A stretch of 64,000 bases of DNA from an uncultured Sphingomonadaceae bacterium (GCA_903871605.1 CAIQHF010000005.1:90515-154514), one strand, 5' to 3'; shown: positions 44,623-54,003, counted from the stretch's first letter. Notes: generated from the sequence alone by a model not told the origin. A program made the numbers and translations.

Positions 44623-45426
44623 ATGGCCGGTTTGATGGAAGGCAAGCGCGGGCTCATCATGGGGCTCGCCAACGACAAATCGCTGGCGTGGGGCATCGCC
44701 AAGGCGCTGCGCGCGCATGGCGCCGAGCTTGCGTTCAGCTACCAGGGCGAGGCGCTCGAGAAGCGCGTGCGCCCGCTCGCCGACCAGCTCGGCTCGGATT
44801 TCCTGATCGACTGCGACGTCTCCGACATGGCCGCGCTCGACCAGACCTTCGCGACGCTGGCGGAACGCTGGGCGACGATCGACTTCGTCGTCCACGCGAT
44901 CGGCTTTTCGGACAAGAGCCAGCTGCGCGGCCACTTCTATGACACCACGCTCGACAATTTCCTGATGACGATGAACATCTCGGCATACAGCCTGGTCGCG
45001 GTCGCCAAGCGTGCGCGCGAACTGATGCCCAATGGCGGCTCGATCGTCACGCTCACCTATTACGGCGCCGAGAAAGTGATCCCGCACTACAATGTCATGG
45101 GCGTCGCCAAGGCCGCGCTCGAGACCAGCGTCAAATATCTGGCGGTCGATCTCGGCCGCGAGAACATCCGCGTCAACGCCATCTCGGCGGGGCCGATCCA
45201 GACGCTCGCGGCCAGGGGCATTGGCGACTTCAACTACATCCTCAAATGGAACGAACTCAATTCGCCGATGAAGCGCACCGTGACGATCGAGGATGTCGGC
45301 GGCGCGGGGCTGTACCTGCTCTCCGATCTGGCGAGCGGGGTGACCGGCGAGATCCATCATGTCGACGCGGGCTACAACGTGATCGGCATGAAGGCCGAGG
45401 ACGCGCCGGACATCGCGCTGGTCTAA
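44623..45426 (+). CDS. fabI: Enoyl-[acyl-carrier-protein] reductase (NADH)
   Basis: A 267-residue FabI completing fatty-acid elongation. 'GLANDKSLAWGIA' binds NADH; the catalytic pair is in 'YNVMGVAK' (Tyr-x6-Lys) with a second Tyr at 'YYGAEK'. GAGGAGG 7 bp upstream. Target of triclosan in relatives. Full length. Confidence 0.97.
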   Translation: MAGLMEGKRGLIMGLANDKSLAWGIAKALRAHGAELAFSYQGEALEKRVRPLADQLGSDFLIDCDVSDMAALDQTFATLAERWATIDFVVHAIGFSDKSQLRGHFYDTTLDNFLMTMNISAYSLVAVAKRARELMPNGGSIVTLTYYGAEKVIPHYNVMGVAKAALETSVKYLAVDLGRENIRVNAISAGPIQTLAARGIGDFNYILKWNELNSPMKRTVTIEDVGGAGLYLLSDLASGVTGEIHHVDAGYNVIGMKAEDAPDIALV

Positions 45427-45429
45427 TAT

Positions 45430-45488
45430 CCCTCTCCCCGCGGGAGAGGGCGGGGCCCGCCGCGAAGCGGTGGGAGGGTGAGGGCACG
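45430..45488. repeat. CCCTCTCCC-type intergenic repeat, left copy
   Basis: Between fabI and the DUF559 gene. It contains CCCTCTCCC-gcg-GGAGAGGG and ends with TGGGAGGGTGAGGGC. Read on the minus strand it matches the copy at 45838-45897, so the DUF559 gene lies between two inverted copies. Confidence 0.8.
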
Positions 45489-45902
45489 ATGCGTCAGGCG
45501 GAAGGCACCGAAGCACTAGCGCGAGCGCGAAGCCTCCGCCGCGCGGCGACGCCGCAGGAGGGGAGGCTCTGGCACGCGCTGCGCGGGCGACGCCTCGCCA
45601 AGGCGAAATTCAAGCGGCAGATCTGGATCGGCCCTTACATCGCGGACTTCTTCCGCCTGGAGGCGGGTCTGGTCGTCGAGCTTGACGGCAGCCAGCATGC
45701 CGATCAGGTGGCCTACGACGCGAGGCGCACCAAATACCTCGCAAGCAAGGGACTGCGCGTGCTGCGGATCTGGAACAATGACGTCGATCGGGATCTCGAT
45801 GCCGTGCTGGCGGCGATCGTGCTCGCGCTTGGCGTGCCCTCACCCTCCCACCCGGCTGCGCCGGGCGGGCCCCTCCCTCTCCCGGAGGGAGAGGGACAGT
45901 GA
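45489..45902 (+). CDS. DUF559 (Vsr-like endonuclease fold) protein
   Basis: A 137-residue protein of the DUF559/restriction-endonuclease-like family: '[20 protein letters not shown]', '[15 protein letters not shown]' and '[19 protein letters not shown]' (Glu/Asp active-site region), '[11 protein letters not shown]'. Its last about 20 codons lie in the downstream repeat copy, giving a Pro-rich tail. The stop overlaps the aroC GTG. Such genes occur in sphingomonads as mobile-looking single genes flanked by repeats. Biological role unknown. Confidence 0.85.
   Translation: MRQAEGTEALARARSLRRAATPQEGRLWHALRGRRLAKAKFKRQIWIGPYIADFFRLEAGLVVELDGSQHADQVAYDARRTKYLASKGLRVLRIWNNDVDRDLDAVLAAIVLALGVPSPSHPAAPGGPLPLPEGEGQ
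45838..45897. repeat. CCCTCTCCC-type intergenic repeat, right copy
   Basis: CCCTCACCCTCCCA followed by a GC hairpin and CCCTCTCCC-gga-GGGAGAGGG. Inverted relative to 45430-45488. It encodes the C-terminus of the DUF559 protein and abuts the aroC start. Confidence 0.8.
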
Positions 45903-46969
45903 GCGTCAACAGCTTCGGACGCGTCTTCCGCTTCACCACCTGGGGCGAATCGCATGGGCCCGCGCTCGGCGCCGTGGTCGACGGCTGCCCGCCGGGGCTG
46001 GCGTTGTCGGAGGCCGATATTCAGCCCTGGCTCGACAAGCGCCGCCCCGGCACCTCGCGTTTTACCACGCAGCGCCAGGAACCTGACCAGGTCCGCATCC
46101 TCTCCGGTGTGTTCGAGGGCCGCACGACGGGCACGCCGATCAGCCTGATGATCGACAATGTCGACCAGCGCTCGAAGGATTATTCCGAGGTCGCGGTCTC
46201 CTACCGCCCCGGCCATGCCGACTACGCCTATGACGCCAAATACGGTTTCCGCGATCCGCGCGGCGGCGGGCGGTCGTCGGCGCGCGAGACGGCGGCGCGG
46301 GTCGCGGCGGGCGGCGTCGCGCGGATGGTGATCCCCGAGGTGCGGATCCGCGCCTATCTGGTCGAGCTCGGCGGCGACCGCGTCGATCCCGCCGCGCATG
46401 ACGACGCGCAGATCGACGCCAACCCCTTCTTCTGCCCCGATGCGGCGGCTGCGGCACGCTGGGAGGCGATCCTCGACGCGACGCGCAAGGCGGGCTCTTC
46501 GGTCGGCGCGGTGGTCGAATGTATCGCCGAGGGCGTGCCCGCCGGCTGGGGCGCGCCGGTCTATGCCAAGCTCGACAGCGAGCTCGCGGCGGCGTGCATG
46601 TCGATCAATGCGGTAAAAGGCGTCGAGATCGGCGACGGCTTCGCCGCCGCGCGGCTGACCGGCGAGCAGAATGCCGATCCGATGCGCCCCGGCCCCGACG
46701 GCAAGCCGATCTTCCTCGCCAACCATGCCGGCGGCGTCGCGGGCGGGATCGCGACCGGGCAACCGCTGGTGCTGCGCGTCGCGCTCAAGCCGACCTCGTC
46801 GATCCTGACCCCGGTCGAGACGATCACGCGCGACGGCGCGGCCTCGGAGATTCGCACCAAGGGGCGCCACGATCCGTGCGTCGGCATCCGCGCGGTGCCG
46901 GTGGTCGAGGCGATGGTCGCGCTGGTGCTCGCGGACCAGAAGCTGCTGCACCGGGCGCAGGTGGGATAA
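45899..46969 (+). CDS. aroC: Chorismate synthase
   Basis: A 356-residue FMN-dependent enzyme for the last step of the shikimate pathway. '[20 protein letters not shown]', '[11 protein letters not shown]' and '[18 protein letters not shown]' are the signature blocks. GTG start at 45899 inside the repeat; the normal promoter context is therefore replaced by DUF559 and its repeat. Confidence 0.97.
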   Translation: MSVNSFGRVFRFTTWGESHGPALGAVVDGCPPGLALSEADIQPWLDKRRPGTSRFTTQRQEPDQVRILSGVFEGRTTGTPISLMIDNVDQRSKDYSEVAVSYRPGHADYAYDAKYGFRDPRGGGRSSARETAARVAAGGVARMVIPEVRIRAYLVELGGDRVDPAAHDDAQIDANPFFCPDAAAAARWEAILDATRKAGSSVGAVVECIAEGVPAGWGAPVYAKLDSELAAACMSINAVKGVEIGDGFAAARLTGEQNADPMRPGPDGKPIFLANHAGGVAGGIATGQPLVLRVALKPTSSILTPVETITRDGAASEIRTKGRHDPCVGIRAVPVVEAMVALVLADQKLLHRAQVG

Positions 46970-46977
46970 GACACACC

Positions 46978-47109
46978 GTCGTCCCGGCGAAAGCCGGGCC
47001 CCATAGACGGCGGTGCGTCTGAACTCGAGCGCGACCGTCGCAAACGAATGCCGTCACGCCAAGCCGCTGGCGCTCCGTGTCCATGGGTCCCGGCTTTCGC
47101 CGGGACGAC
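46978..47109. repeat. Inverted pair of GTCGTCCCGGCGAAAGCCGGG repeats
   Basis: The arm at 46978-47004 (with CCCGGCGAAAGCCGGG, itself a hairpin) is inverted at 47083-47109. It lies in the convergent gap between aroC and purA and may act as a bidirectional terminator. It belongs to a dispersed intergenic repeat class common in alphaproteobacteria. Confidence 0.75.
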
Positions 47110-47118
47110 GCTGGTAGC

Positions 47119-48408
47119 TCAATCCGCGAACGGATCGCGCACCAGGATCGTGTCGTCGCGCTCGGGGCTGGTCGAGACCAGCGCCACCGGGCAGCGGATC
47201 AGTTCTTCGACCCGGCGGATATACTTGATCGCTGCCGCCGGCAGATCGGCCCAGCTGCGCGCGCCCTGCGTCGATTCGCTCCAGCCCTCGATCGTCTCGT
47301 AGATCGGCTGCACCGCCGCCTGGTCGGAGGCGTGGGGCGGCAGATAGTCGTAGCGCGTGTCGCCGATCGTGTAGCCGACGCAGATCTTGAGCTCGTCGAA
47401 GCCGTCGAGCACGTCGAGCTTGGTGAGCGCGATCCCCGAGATGCCCGACACAGCCGCCGCCTGGCGCACCAGCACCGCGTCGAACCAGCCGCAGCGGCGC
47501 TTGCGTCCCGTGACCGTCCCGAACTCGTGGCCGCGCGTGCCGAGACGCTCGCCGGTCGCATCGTCGAGCTCGGTCGGGAACGGCCCCGAGCCGACCCGCG
47601 TGGTGTAGGCCTTGACGATGCCGAGCACGAAGCCGACGCCGCCCGGCCCCAGCCCCGAGCCACCCGCCGCCGTCCCCGCGATCGTGTTGGACGAGGTGAC
47701 GAACGGATAGGTGCCATGGTCGACGTCGAGGAGGATGCCCTGCGCGCCCTCGAACAGGATGCGCTTGCCGGCCTGCTTGGCCTCGTTGAGCGTCACCCAC
47801 ACCGGCTTGGCATAGGGCAGCACGACGTCGGCGATTGCGCGCAGGTCGCCTAGCAACCGCTCGCGGTCGATCGGCGGCTCGCCGAAGCCGGCACGGAGCG
47901 CATCGTGATGCGCGCACAGCCGCTCGATCTGCGGGCCGAGATCGTCGAGATGGGCGAGGTCGCACACACGGATCGCCCGCCTGCCGACCTTGTCCTCATA
48001 GGCCGGACCGATGCCGCGCCGCGTCGTGCCGATCTTGCCGGCGCCCGAGGCGTCCTCGCGCAGCCCGTCGAGGTCGCGGTGGAAGGGGAGGATCAGCGGG
48101 CAGGTCTCGGCGATCTGCAGATTGTCGGGGGTGATCGTCACGCCCTGGCCGCGCAGCTTGGCGATCTCGGCCTCGAGATGCCACGGATCGAGCACCACGC
48201 CATTGCCGATCACGCTGAGCGCGCCGCGCACGATCCCCGAGGGCAGCAGCGAGAGCTTGTAGACATTCTCGCCGACGACCAGCGTGTGGCCGGCGTTGTG
48301 GCCGCCCTGGAAGCGGACGACGATCTCGGCACGCTCGGTCAGCCAGTCGACGATCTTGCCCTTGCCCTCATCGCCCCACTGGGCGCCGACGACGGTGACA
48401 TTGGCCAT
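47119..48408 (-). CDS. purA: Adenylosuccinate synthetase
   Basis: A 429-residue GTP-dependent enzyme making adenylosuccinate from IMP and aspartate. P-loop '[10 protein letters not shown]' is at the N-terminus, with '[10 protein letters not shown]' and '[20 protein letters not shown]'. GAGGA 8 bp upstream. It follows hisZ by 12 bp, forming a hisZ-purA operon. Confidence 0.97.
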   Translation of the reverse strand: MANVTVVGAQWGDEGKGKIVDWLTERAEIVVRFQGGHNAGHTLVVGENVYKLSLLPSGIVRGALSVIGNGVVLDPWHLEAEIAKLRGQGVTITPDNLQIAETCPLILPFHRDLDGLREDASGAGKIGTTRRGIGPAYEDKVGRRAIRVCDLAHLDDLGPQIERLCAHHDALRAGFGEPPIDRERLLGDLRAIADVVLPYAKPVWVTLNEAKQAGKRILFEGAQGILLDVDHGTYPFVTSSNTIAGTAAGGSGLGPGGVGFVLGIVKAYTTRVGSGPFPTELDDATGERLGTRGHEFGTVTGRKRRCGWFDAVLVRQAAAVSGISGIALTKLDVLDGFDELKICVGYTIGDTRYDYLPPHASDQAAVQPIYETIEGWSESTQGARSWADLPAAAIKYIRRVEELIRCPVALVSTSPERDDTILVRDPFAD

Positions 48409-48420
48409 GATTGGTAATCC

Positions 48421-49536
48421 TCAGACGATGGGGACGAGGGCGTCGTTCGCCCAGCGGTGCGTGCAGCCGAGCGCTACGGCGTCGTCTGCGTCGGAAAGCG
48501 CGGCGATCGTGGCGAGGCCCTGCTCGCGCAGGCCCGCGGCGACGGTGGGATCGGTGCCGAGCGGCACGAACACGCGGTCGCGCGCGAAGCCGGCGACGCC
48601 GGCATCGACGATCGGATCGAGGAACAGCGAGAAGCCGACCGCGGGCTCCTCGGTCCCGTCGGGATGCAGGATGGCGTAGCTGCCGCCGCGGCCAATCTCG
48701 CCGCGCACGCCGGCGGCGAAGATCGAGAAGCCGATCCAGCTCTGATATTCGAAGCCATGGCGCTCGGCAGGGTCGAGCGTGACCGTCGCGCGTCCGTCGA
48801 TCGCGGCGGCGATCGCGCGCACGCCGTCGAGCCGCGAGGTCAGCAGGCCGCCGGTATCGAGTGCGGCGAGCTTGGCGGTCGCGGCGGTGACCGGGCCGGC
48901 GGCCTCAATCAGCGGCAGATAGGCGGAGGCGCCCAGATCGGCGAGCGCGCCGGCATCCTTGCCGTCGAGCTCGTGGATGACGGTGTCGATCGTGTCCGCC
49001 GGCAAGGGCATCGGCCCGGCGGCGAGCAGCGGCACCAGATCGGGGAGCGTGAGGTCGATCGACAGCCCGGTCGCCCCCGCCGCCGCCAGCGCATCGAGCG
49101 CGACGCGGATCGCCTCGACGACCGCGGCGACGCTGTCGGTGCCGACGATCTCGCAGCCCGCCTGGCACATCTCGCGCTCGGGGCGCAGCATCGTGCCGCG
49201 CACCTTGAGCACCTGCCCCGCATAGCAGAGCCGCAAGGGGCGCGGGCGGTGCGCCATCCGCGTCGCCGCGATCCGGCCGACCTGCGCGGTGATGTCGGGG
49301 CGCAGCGCCAGCGTGCGCTGCGAGATCGGATCGATCACGCGCCACAGGTCGGTCGGCCGCGACGATTTGAGCCGGCCGAGCAGGGTAGTCTCGAACTCGG
49401 CGAGCGGCGGCTCGACGCGCGCATAGCCGTTGAGCTCGGCGACCCACAGCACCGCGCCGCGCACGCGCCCGAGCGCCTCGGCCTCGGGGGGAAGCCGGTC
49501 GCGCAGGCCTTCGGGGAGCAGGGAGGGATTGGTCAT
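48421..49536 (-). CDS. hisZ: ATP phosphoribosyltransferase regulatory subunit
   Basis: A 371-residue HisRS-like protein without tRNA-anticodon domain. 'LRPDITAQVGRIAATRM' is the class II synthetase-like motif, and 'GEIGRGGSYAIL' is near the end. It partners the short HisG (not in the window) in histidine synthesis. The ATG at 49536 (MTNPSLLPEG) is chosen; the frame upstream is open but unlike the family. Confidence 0.9.
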   Translation of the reverse strand: MTNPSLLPEGLRDRLPPEAEALGRVRGAVLWVAELNGYARVEPPLAEFETTLLGRLKSSRPTDLWRVIDPISQRTLALRPDITAQVGRIAATRMAHRPRPLRLCYAGQVLKVRGTMLRPEREMCQAGCEIVGTDSVAAVVEAIRVALDALAAAGATGLSIDLTLPDLVPLLAAGPMPLPADTIDTVIHELDGKDAGALADLGASAYLPLIEAAGPVTAATAKLAALDTGGLLTSRLDGVRAIAAAIDGRATVTLDPAERHGFEYQSWIGFSIFAAGVRGEIGRGGSYAILHPDGTEEPAVGFSLFLDPIVDAGVAGFARDRVFVPLGTDPTVAAGLREQGLATIAALSDADDAVALGCTHRWANDALVPIV

Positions 49537-49808
49537 GGCGGGAGGGTGTTTAGCGGGATTTCGGGCGGGCGCCAGCGTTTCGGTAAAGCGGTGATTCGGC
49601 TTGCGGTCAGCACCGCAAGGCGCCGGAAGTTTACGAAAGTTACGGCACGTCGGGTGGGGGTACCGCTTCCGGTTCGGATTTGAGCGGCGACGATGGAGAC
49701 GGAGCGCAGGCGTGGGTGCGGTCACCAAGAGACGGTGGCAGACGAAATCCTACATTGGAAGGGGTGGTGTTAACTGCGGATCATGTCTGATCAGCGTGTA
49801 ATCAGATC
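49537..49808. other. Intergenic region, left edge of atypical insert
   Basis: 272 bp upstream of hisZ with no gene. It should hold the hisZ-purA promoter. Composition shifts to more A/T from about 49750 towards the unknown gene. No repeat or RNA gene seen. Confidence 0.5.
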
Positions 49809-50513
49809 TCATTCTATCAGGACAGACGGTCCGGGCGCCTTCGCATGGAGAACCTCGACCTCGCCATCCGTCGCTTTCATCGTAATGATGAAAACATGAC
49901 CCGGCTCCAAGAGCATGACGATATGCTGTCGCAGTAGATTTCGAATCCGAATAACCCACCCCTGAATGGCGTCAACGTTGTATCGCCTTTGCTCGCCCGT
50001 GAGGGCCTCTTTCAGGAGGCCCCGATGAAGCAGCTTTCCGCATTCGGTGTAAATCGATTTCAGCTCTAACGCCGTCAACTCTGTCTTGAGAAGCTCAATT
50101 TGCAATCCTCCGTCGTTCCGATTCATTTTGATCGCGCGCGGGAAGCAGTTCGAATTTACTCGTTTAAGGAGTGCGAAGGCGCGACTAGCATGGCCTTCCT
50201 TACAGAGATCGTTCGAAAGTCCAATTTGATGATGTGCCGCTAACGCGGCTAAAGCGATTAACTCGCAGATATATCGAACTTGAAGGATGCAAGATTCTAC
50301 ATCCACGTAGCCATCGCTCACGAGAGGAGTGCCGGGCCGAATTCGATGGAGAATTCTTTTGATTGCGGAAACGCGCTCCTTAATTTCTCTCATAAATTGC
50401 AAGTAGAGACCTAGGTCGCGCTGTACATCAATGGTTTGTGATTGGCAGACCATAAGAATCGTCTTAGACAGAGTTGAGTGAACCAGAGCGCGGCACCCAT
50501 ATGCGGATCGCAA
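49809..50513 (-). CDS. Uncharacterised protein of atypical composition
   Basis: A 234-residue, mostly helical soluble protein. Blocks such as 'ESCILQVRYICELIALAALA' and 'ELTALELKSIYTECGKLLHR' suggest a helical bundle; the end 'GHVFIITMKATDGEVEVLHA' is beta-like. Codon use is clearly more A/T-rich than neighbouring genes, which points to recent transfer. The start may be an internal ATG near 50453 ('MVCQSQTIDVQRDL'). Function not recognised. Confidence 0.65.
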   Translation of the reverse strand: MRSAYGCRALVHSTLSKTILMVCQSQTIDVQRDLGLYLQFMREIKERVSAIKRILHRIRPGTPLVSDGYVDVESCILQVRYICELIALAALAAHHQIGLSNDLCKEGHASRAFALLKRVNSNCFPRAIKMNRNDGGLQIELLKTELTALELKSIYTECGKLLHRGLLKEALTGEQRRYNVDAIQGWVIRIRNLLRQHIVMLLEPGHVFIITMKATDGEVEVLHAKAPGPSVLIE

Positions 50514-50664
50514 TGAGCGGGCTGATATTACATGCTTTGCAATCGTCGCAATAGGTCTCTCTCTATGTTAGCGTCATCGCCGATCTCGCACGGCGGGCTT
50601 AGAAGTATCGCGAGGGGATCGGCTCCCGTCTTCGCAGGAGCGACGTCATATTGGGAGCACGCCG

Positions 50665-51006
50665 GTGAGACGACCTTATAAGCCGTATGTCTCGCAGACG
50701 ATTGGCGAGCTGAATGAAAAGCTCGGATGGATGATGTTGAACGCTCCGACATTCAAGGACCGGACCGGATATTTCCCCGAGCGTAGCATCGACACGGCCT
50801 TTTGGGCCTTGAATGAAGGTCTCGATACCCTTCGCAGCAAGCTGGGCGAGGAGCGTTATGCAAAGATGCGTGAAATGTCCGACCAGATGCGCGCGCTATT
50901 CGAGTCTGATCCGGACAGCAAGAACGGCGGTTCGAAGGCCGGCCGCATGACCATTTACGAAATGGAATTGATGCTACGTCGGAAACGGGCGGCTCCGAAC
51001 CAATGA
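50665..51006 (+). CDS. Uncharacterised small protein
   Basis: A 113-residue protein: 'TIGELNEKLGWMMLNAPTF', a central 'DTAFWALNEGLDTLRSKLGE' helix and a basic end. GTG start with GGGAG 8 bp upstream. It is divergent from the unknown gene at 49809 and convergent with serA; the pair may be one inserted unit. No domain recognised. Confidence 0.6.
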   Translation: MRRPYKPYVSQTIGELNEKLGWMMLNAPTFKDRTGYFPERSIDTAFWALNEGLDTLRSKLGEERYAKMREMSDQMRALFESDPDSKNGGSKAGRMTIYEMELMLRRKRAAPNQ

Positions 51007-51014
51007 AGCCGCCC
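50987..51014. terminator. Hairpin between convergent genes
   Basis: GGGCGGCT / AGCCGCCC with a 12-base loop spans the stop at 51006 and ends 11 bp before the serA stop. No U-tract; candidate bidirectional end. Confidence 0.4.
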
Positions 51015-51025
51015 GCCTGGAGCGA

Positions 51026-52603
51026 TCAGAAGGTCAGCGCCTTGACTGTCTTCACGCCGGGCAGGCGGCACACCTGCCACAGCAGCGGCTCATCCACCGC
51101 ACCGTCAACCGAGAGCAGCAGCACCGCCTCGCCGCCGGCATCGCGGCGCCCGAGGTGGAAGGTGCCGATATTGACCCCCGCTTCGCCCAGCGTCGTGCCG
51201 AGCCGGCCGATGAAGCCCGGCGCGTCCTCGTTGACGATGTAGAGCATCGCGCCGGACAGGTCGGCCTCGACCTTGATCCCGAACATCTCGACCAGCCGCG
51301 GCGAGGCGCTGCCGAACAAGGTGCCCGCGACCGAACGCTCGCCAGCGTCGGTCTGGACGGTCACGCGCAGCAGCGTCTGATAGTCGCCCTCGCGGTCGTG
51401 GCGCACTTCGCGCACGTCCAACCCGCGCTCCTTGGCGAGCGTCGGCGCGTTGACCATGTTCACCGTGTCCGAATAGACGCGCATCAGCCCGGCGAGCACC
51501 GCGCCGGTGATCGGCTTCTGGTTGAGCTCGGCGGCGGCACCCTCGACCTCGATCGAGACGCCCTTGATCGCGTCGCGTTCGAGCTGGCCGATCAGCGAGC
51601 CGAGCTTTTCGGCGAGCGCCATGTACGGCTTGAGCTTGGGCGCTTCCTCGGCGGACAGGCTCGGCATGTTGAGCGCGTTGGTGACGCCGCCCGAGACCAG
51701 GAAATCCGCCATCTGTTCGGCCACTTGAATGGCGACGTTGACCTGCGCCTCAGTGGTCGACGCCCCGAGATGCGGCGTCGAGATGAAGTTGGGCGTGCCG
51801 AACAAGGGCGAGGCGCTCGCCGGCTCCTCGACGAACACGTCGAGTGCCGCACCGCCGATGTGGCCGCTGTCGAGGCCGGCCTTGAGCGCCGCCTCGTCGA
51901 TCAGCCCGCCGCGCGCGCAGTTGATGATCCGCACGCCCTTCTTGGTCTTGGCGAGATTCTCGGCGGACAGGATGTTGCGCGTCTGGTCGGTGAGCGGGGT
52001 GTGCAGCGTGATGAAGTCGGCGCGCGCGAGGAGTGCATCGAGTTCGACCTTCTCGATGCCCAGATCCTTGGCGCGCTCGGGGGTGAGGAAGGGATCATAG
52101 GCAATCACCTTCATCTTGAGCCCCAGCGCACGGTCGGCGACGATCGAGCCGATATTGCCCGCGCCGATCAGGCCGAGCGTCTTCTGCGTCAGCTCGACGC
52201 CCATGAACCGGTTCTTCTCCCACTTGCCGGCCTGCGTCGAGGCATCGGCCTCGGGGAGCTGGCGGGCGAGCGCGAACATGAGGGCGATCGCGTGCTCGGC
52301 GGTGGTGATCGAATTGCCGAACGGCGTGTTCATCACGACGACGCCCGCGGCGGACGCGGCGGGAATGTCGACATTGTCGACGCCGATACCGGCGCGGCCG
52401 ACGACCTTGAGGTTTTTGGCGGCGGCGAGCACCTCCTTGGTGACCTTGGTCGCCGAGCGGATCGCGAGGCCGTCATAGTCGCCGATGATGGCGATCAGTT
52501 CGTCCTTGGTCTTGCCGGTGATCTCGTCGACCTCGACCCCGCGCTCGCGGAAGATCTTGGCGGCTTGCGGGTCCATCTTGTCGGAAATGAGGACTTTGGG
52601 CAT
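51026..52603 (-). CDS. serA: D-3-phosphoglycerate dehydrogenase
   Basis: A 525-residue long-form SerA. N-terminal catalytic domain with NAD motif 'GLIGAGNIGSIVADRAL' and 'GRAGIGVDNVDIPAA', an intervening ASB domain, and a C-terminal ACT domain ('LYIVNEDAPGFIGRLGTTLG') for serine feedback. It is downstream of serC in the same direction, separated by a repeat pair. Confidence 0.97.
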   Translation of the reverse strand: MPKVLISDKMDPQAAKIFRERGVEVDEITGKTKDELIAIIGDYDGLAIRSATKVTKEVLAAAKNLKVVGRAGIGVDNVDIPAASAAGVVVMNTPFGNSITTAEHAIALMFALARQLPEADASTQAGKWEKNRFMGVELTQKTLGLIGAGNIGSIVADRALGLKMKVIAYDPFLTPERAKDLGIEKVELDALLARADFITLHTPLTDQTRNILSAENLAKTKKGVRIINCARGGLIDEAALKAGLDSGHIGGAALDVFVEEPASASPLFGTPNFISTPHLGASTTEAQVNVAIQVAEQMADFLVSGGVTNALNMPSLSAEEAPKLKPYMALAEKLGSLIGQLERDAIKGVSIEVEGAAAELNQKPITGAVLAGLMRVYSDTVNMVNAPTLAKERGLDVREVRHDREGDYQTLLRVTVQTDAGERSVAGTLFGSASPRLVEMFGIKVEADLSGAMLYIVNEDAPGFIGRLGTTLGEAGVNIGTFHLGRRDAGGEAVLLLSVDGAVDEPLLWQVCRLPGVKTVKALTF

Positions 52604-52634
52604 GGTTTTGGGTGTCCTTGCGGAAAGGGGTCGG

Positions 52635-52710
52635 TGCTCCTGCGAAAGCAGGAGCCCAGGATTGCAAGCGATGCGTGTGAAGCTCTGGGCTCCTGCGTTC
52701 GCAGGAGCAC
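52635..52710. repeat. Inverted pair of GCTCCTGC hairpin repeats between serC and serA
   Basis: Hairpin 1 GCTCCTGC-gaaa-GCAGGAGC (52636-52655) and hairpin 2 GCTCCTGC-gttc-GCAGGAGC (52689-52708), with outer GTG...CAC and inner CCCAG/CTGGG arms so that the two also pair with each other. Same family as 40238-40257. Confidence 0.8.
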
Positions 52711-52717
52711 GGGGACG

Positions 52718-53905
52718 TTAGGCCGCGCGCGCCTGCGCGAAGGCCCAGTCGAGCCAGGGGCCGAGCGCTTCGATGTCGGCGGTGTCGACCGTCGCGCCGC
52801 ACCAGATCCGCAGGCCCGGGGGCGCGTCGCGGTAGGAGCCGAGATCGAAGGCGGCATCCTCCGCCTCGAGCTTGGAGACCATCGCCTTCTCGATCGCGGT
52901 CAGCCCCTCGTCGTCGAGCCCCGCCACCGCGTCGCCCGCGAATTTGAGGCAGACGCTGGTGTTCGAGCGCGATGCCGGATCGGACGCGAGATGCGCCAGC
53001 CAGTCGCGCGACTGGACGATCGCATCGAGCGCCGCGGCATTCTCGTCGGCGCGCTTGATCAGGCCCGAGAGCCCGCCATGCGTCAGCGCCCATTCGAGCG
53101 CCCAGATATAGTCCTCGACGCACAGCATCGAGGGCGTGTTGATCGTCTCGCCCTTGAAGATGCCTTCGGAAAGCTTGCCCTTGGCGGTGAGGCGGAAGAC
53201 CTTCGGGATCGGCCACAACGGCGTATAGCTTTCGAGCCGCTCGACCGCGCGGGGAGACAGGATGATCACGCCGTGCGCGCCCTCGCCGCCCAAGGCCTTC
53301 TGCCAGGAGAAGGTGACGACATCGAGCTTGTCGATCGGCACGTCCTGCGCGAAGCAGGCGGAGGTCGCGTCGCAGATCAGCAGGCCCTCGCGGTCGCCCC
53401 TGATCCAGTCGGCATCGGGGACGCGGACGCCCGAGGTGGTGCCGTTCCAGGTGAAGACGACGTCTGTGTCCTGGTCGATCGCGGCCAGGTCGGGCAGCTC
53501 GCCATAGGGGGCCTTGACCACGGTCGGGTCTATCTTGAGCTGCTTGACCGCGTCGGTCACCCAGCCTTCGCCGAAGCTCTCCCAGGCCACCGTCGTGACG
53601 GGGCGCGCACCGAGCATCGTCCACATCGCCATCTCGACCGCGCCGGTGTCGGAACCGGGGACGATGCCGATGCGGTGCGTGTCGGGGACGTGGAGGATCT
53701 TGCGCGTCAGATCGATCGCATGCTGCAGCCGGCTCTTGCCGAGCTTGGAGCGGTGCGAGCGCCCGAGCGAGGCGTGCGGCAGGTTGCCGGCATCCCAGCC
53801 GGGTGGCTTGGCGCAGGGGCCCGAGCTGAAGAAGGGGCGGGCCGGCCTGGTGGCCGGGCGGTCGCCAGACGCAATCGTGGCGTCGGGTCGCAGCGTGTCA
53901 GTCAT
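52718..53905 (-). CDS. serC: Phosphoserine aminotransferase
   Basis: A 395-residue PLP enzyme of the alphaproteobacterial SerC type. 'FFSSGPCAKPPGWD' is at the N-terminus; the PLP Lys lies in 'VVTFSWQKALGGEGAHG'. It converts 3-phosphohydroxypyruvate to phosphoserine. It is preceded by a structured leader that covers its ribosome site, and followed by serA. Confidence 0.96.
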   Translation of the reverse strand: MTDTLRPDATIASGDRPATRPARPFFSSGPCAKPPGWDAGNLPHASLGRSHRSKLGKSRLQHAIDLTRKILHVPDTHRIGIVPGSDTGAVEMAMWTMLGARPVTTVAWESFGEGWVTDAVKQLKIDPTVVKAPYGELPDLAAIDQDTDVVFTWNGTTSGVRVPDADWIRGDREGLLICDATSACFAQDVPIDKLDVVTFSWQKALGGEGAHGVIILSPRAVERLESYTPLWPIPKVFRLTAKGKLSEGIFKGETINTPSMLCVEDYIWALEWALTHGGLSGLIKRADENAAALDAIVQSRDWLAHLASDPASRSNTSVCLKFAGDAVAGLDDEGLTAIEKAMVSKLEAEDAAFDLGSYRDAPPGLRIWCGATVDTADIEALGPWLDWAFAQARAA

Positions 53906-53990
53906 GTCAGTCTCTCCTCACAGAGAGCACGCGCCGCGTTGGGGCGGCGTGGCCCGCCGACGGCTTTAGTGGCGTCGGCGGGGGTGTCAA
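53906..53990 (-). ncRNA. serC leader RNA with promoter
   Basis: On the minus strand: TTGACA (53985-53990) as a -35 candidate, then a CCCGCCGACG / CGTCGGCGGG stem, a CGCCGC / GCGGCG stem (53932-53949), and finally CTCTC-TGTGAG-GAGAG (53912-53927), which buries the GAGGAG ribosome site just before the serC ATG. A last stem over the serC ribosome site upstream of serC-serA is the published description of the alphaproteobacterial serC leader. Confidence 0.65.
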
Positions 53991-54003
53991 TCACGCTATG
54001 GTC

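Noticed and set aside
50528..50752. 74-residue minus-strand frame between the two unknown genes
   Set aside because: It overlaps the start of the better supported 50665 gene and shows no coding features.
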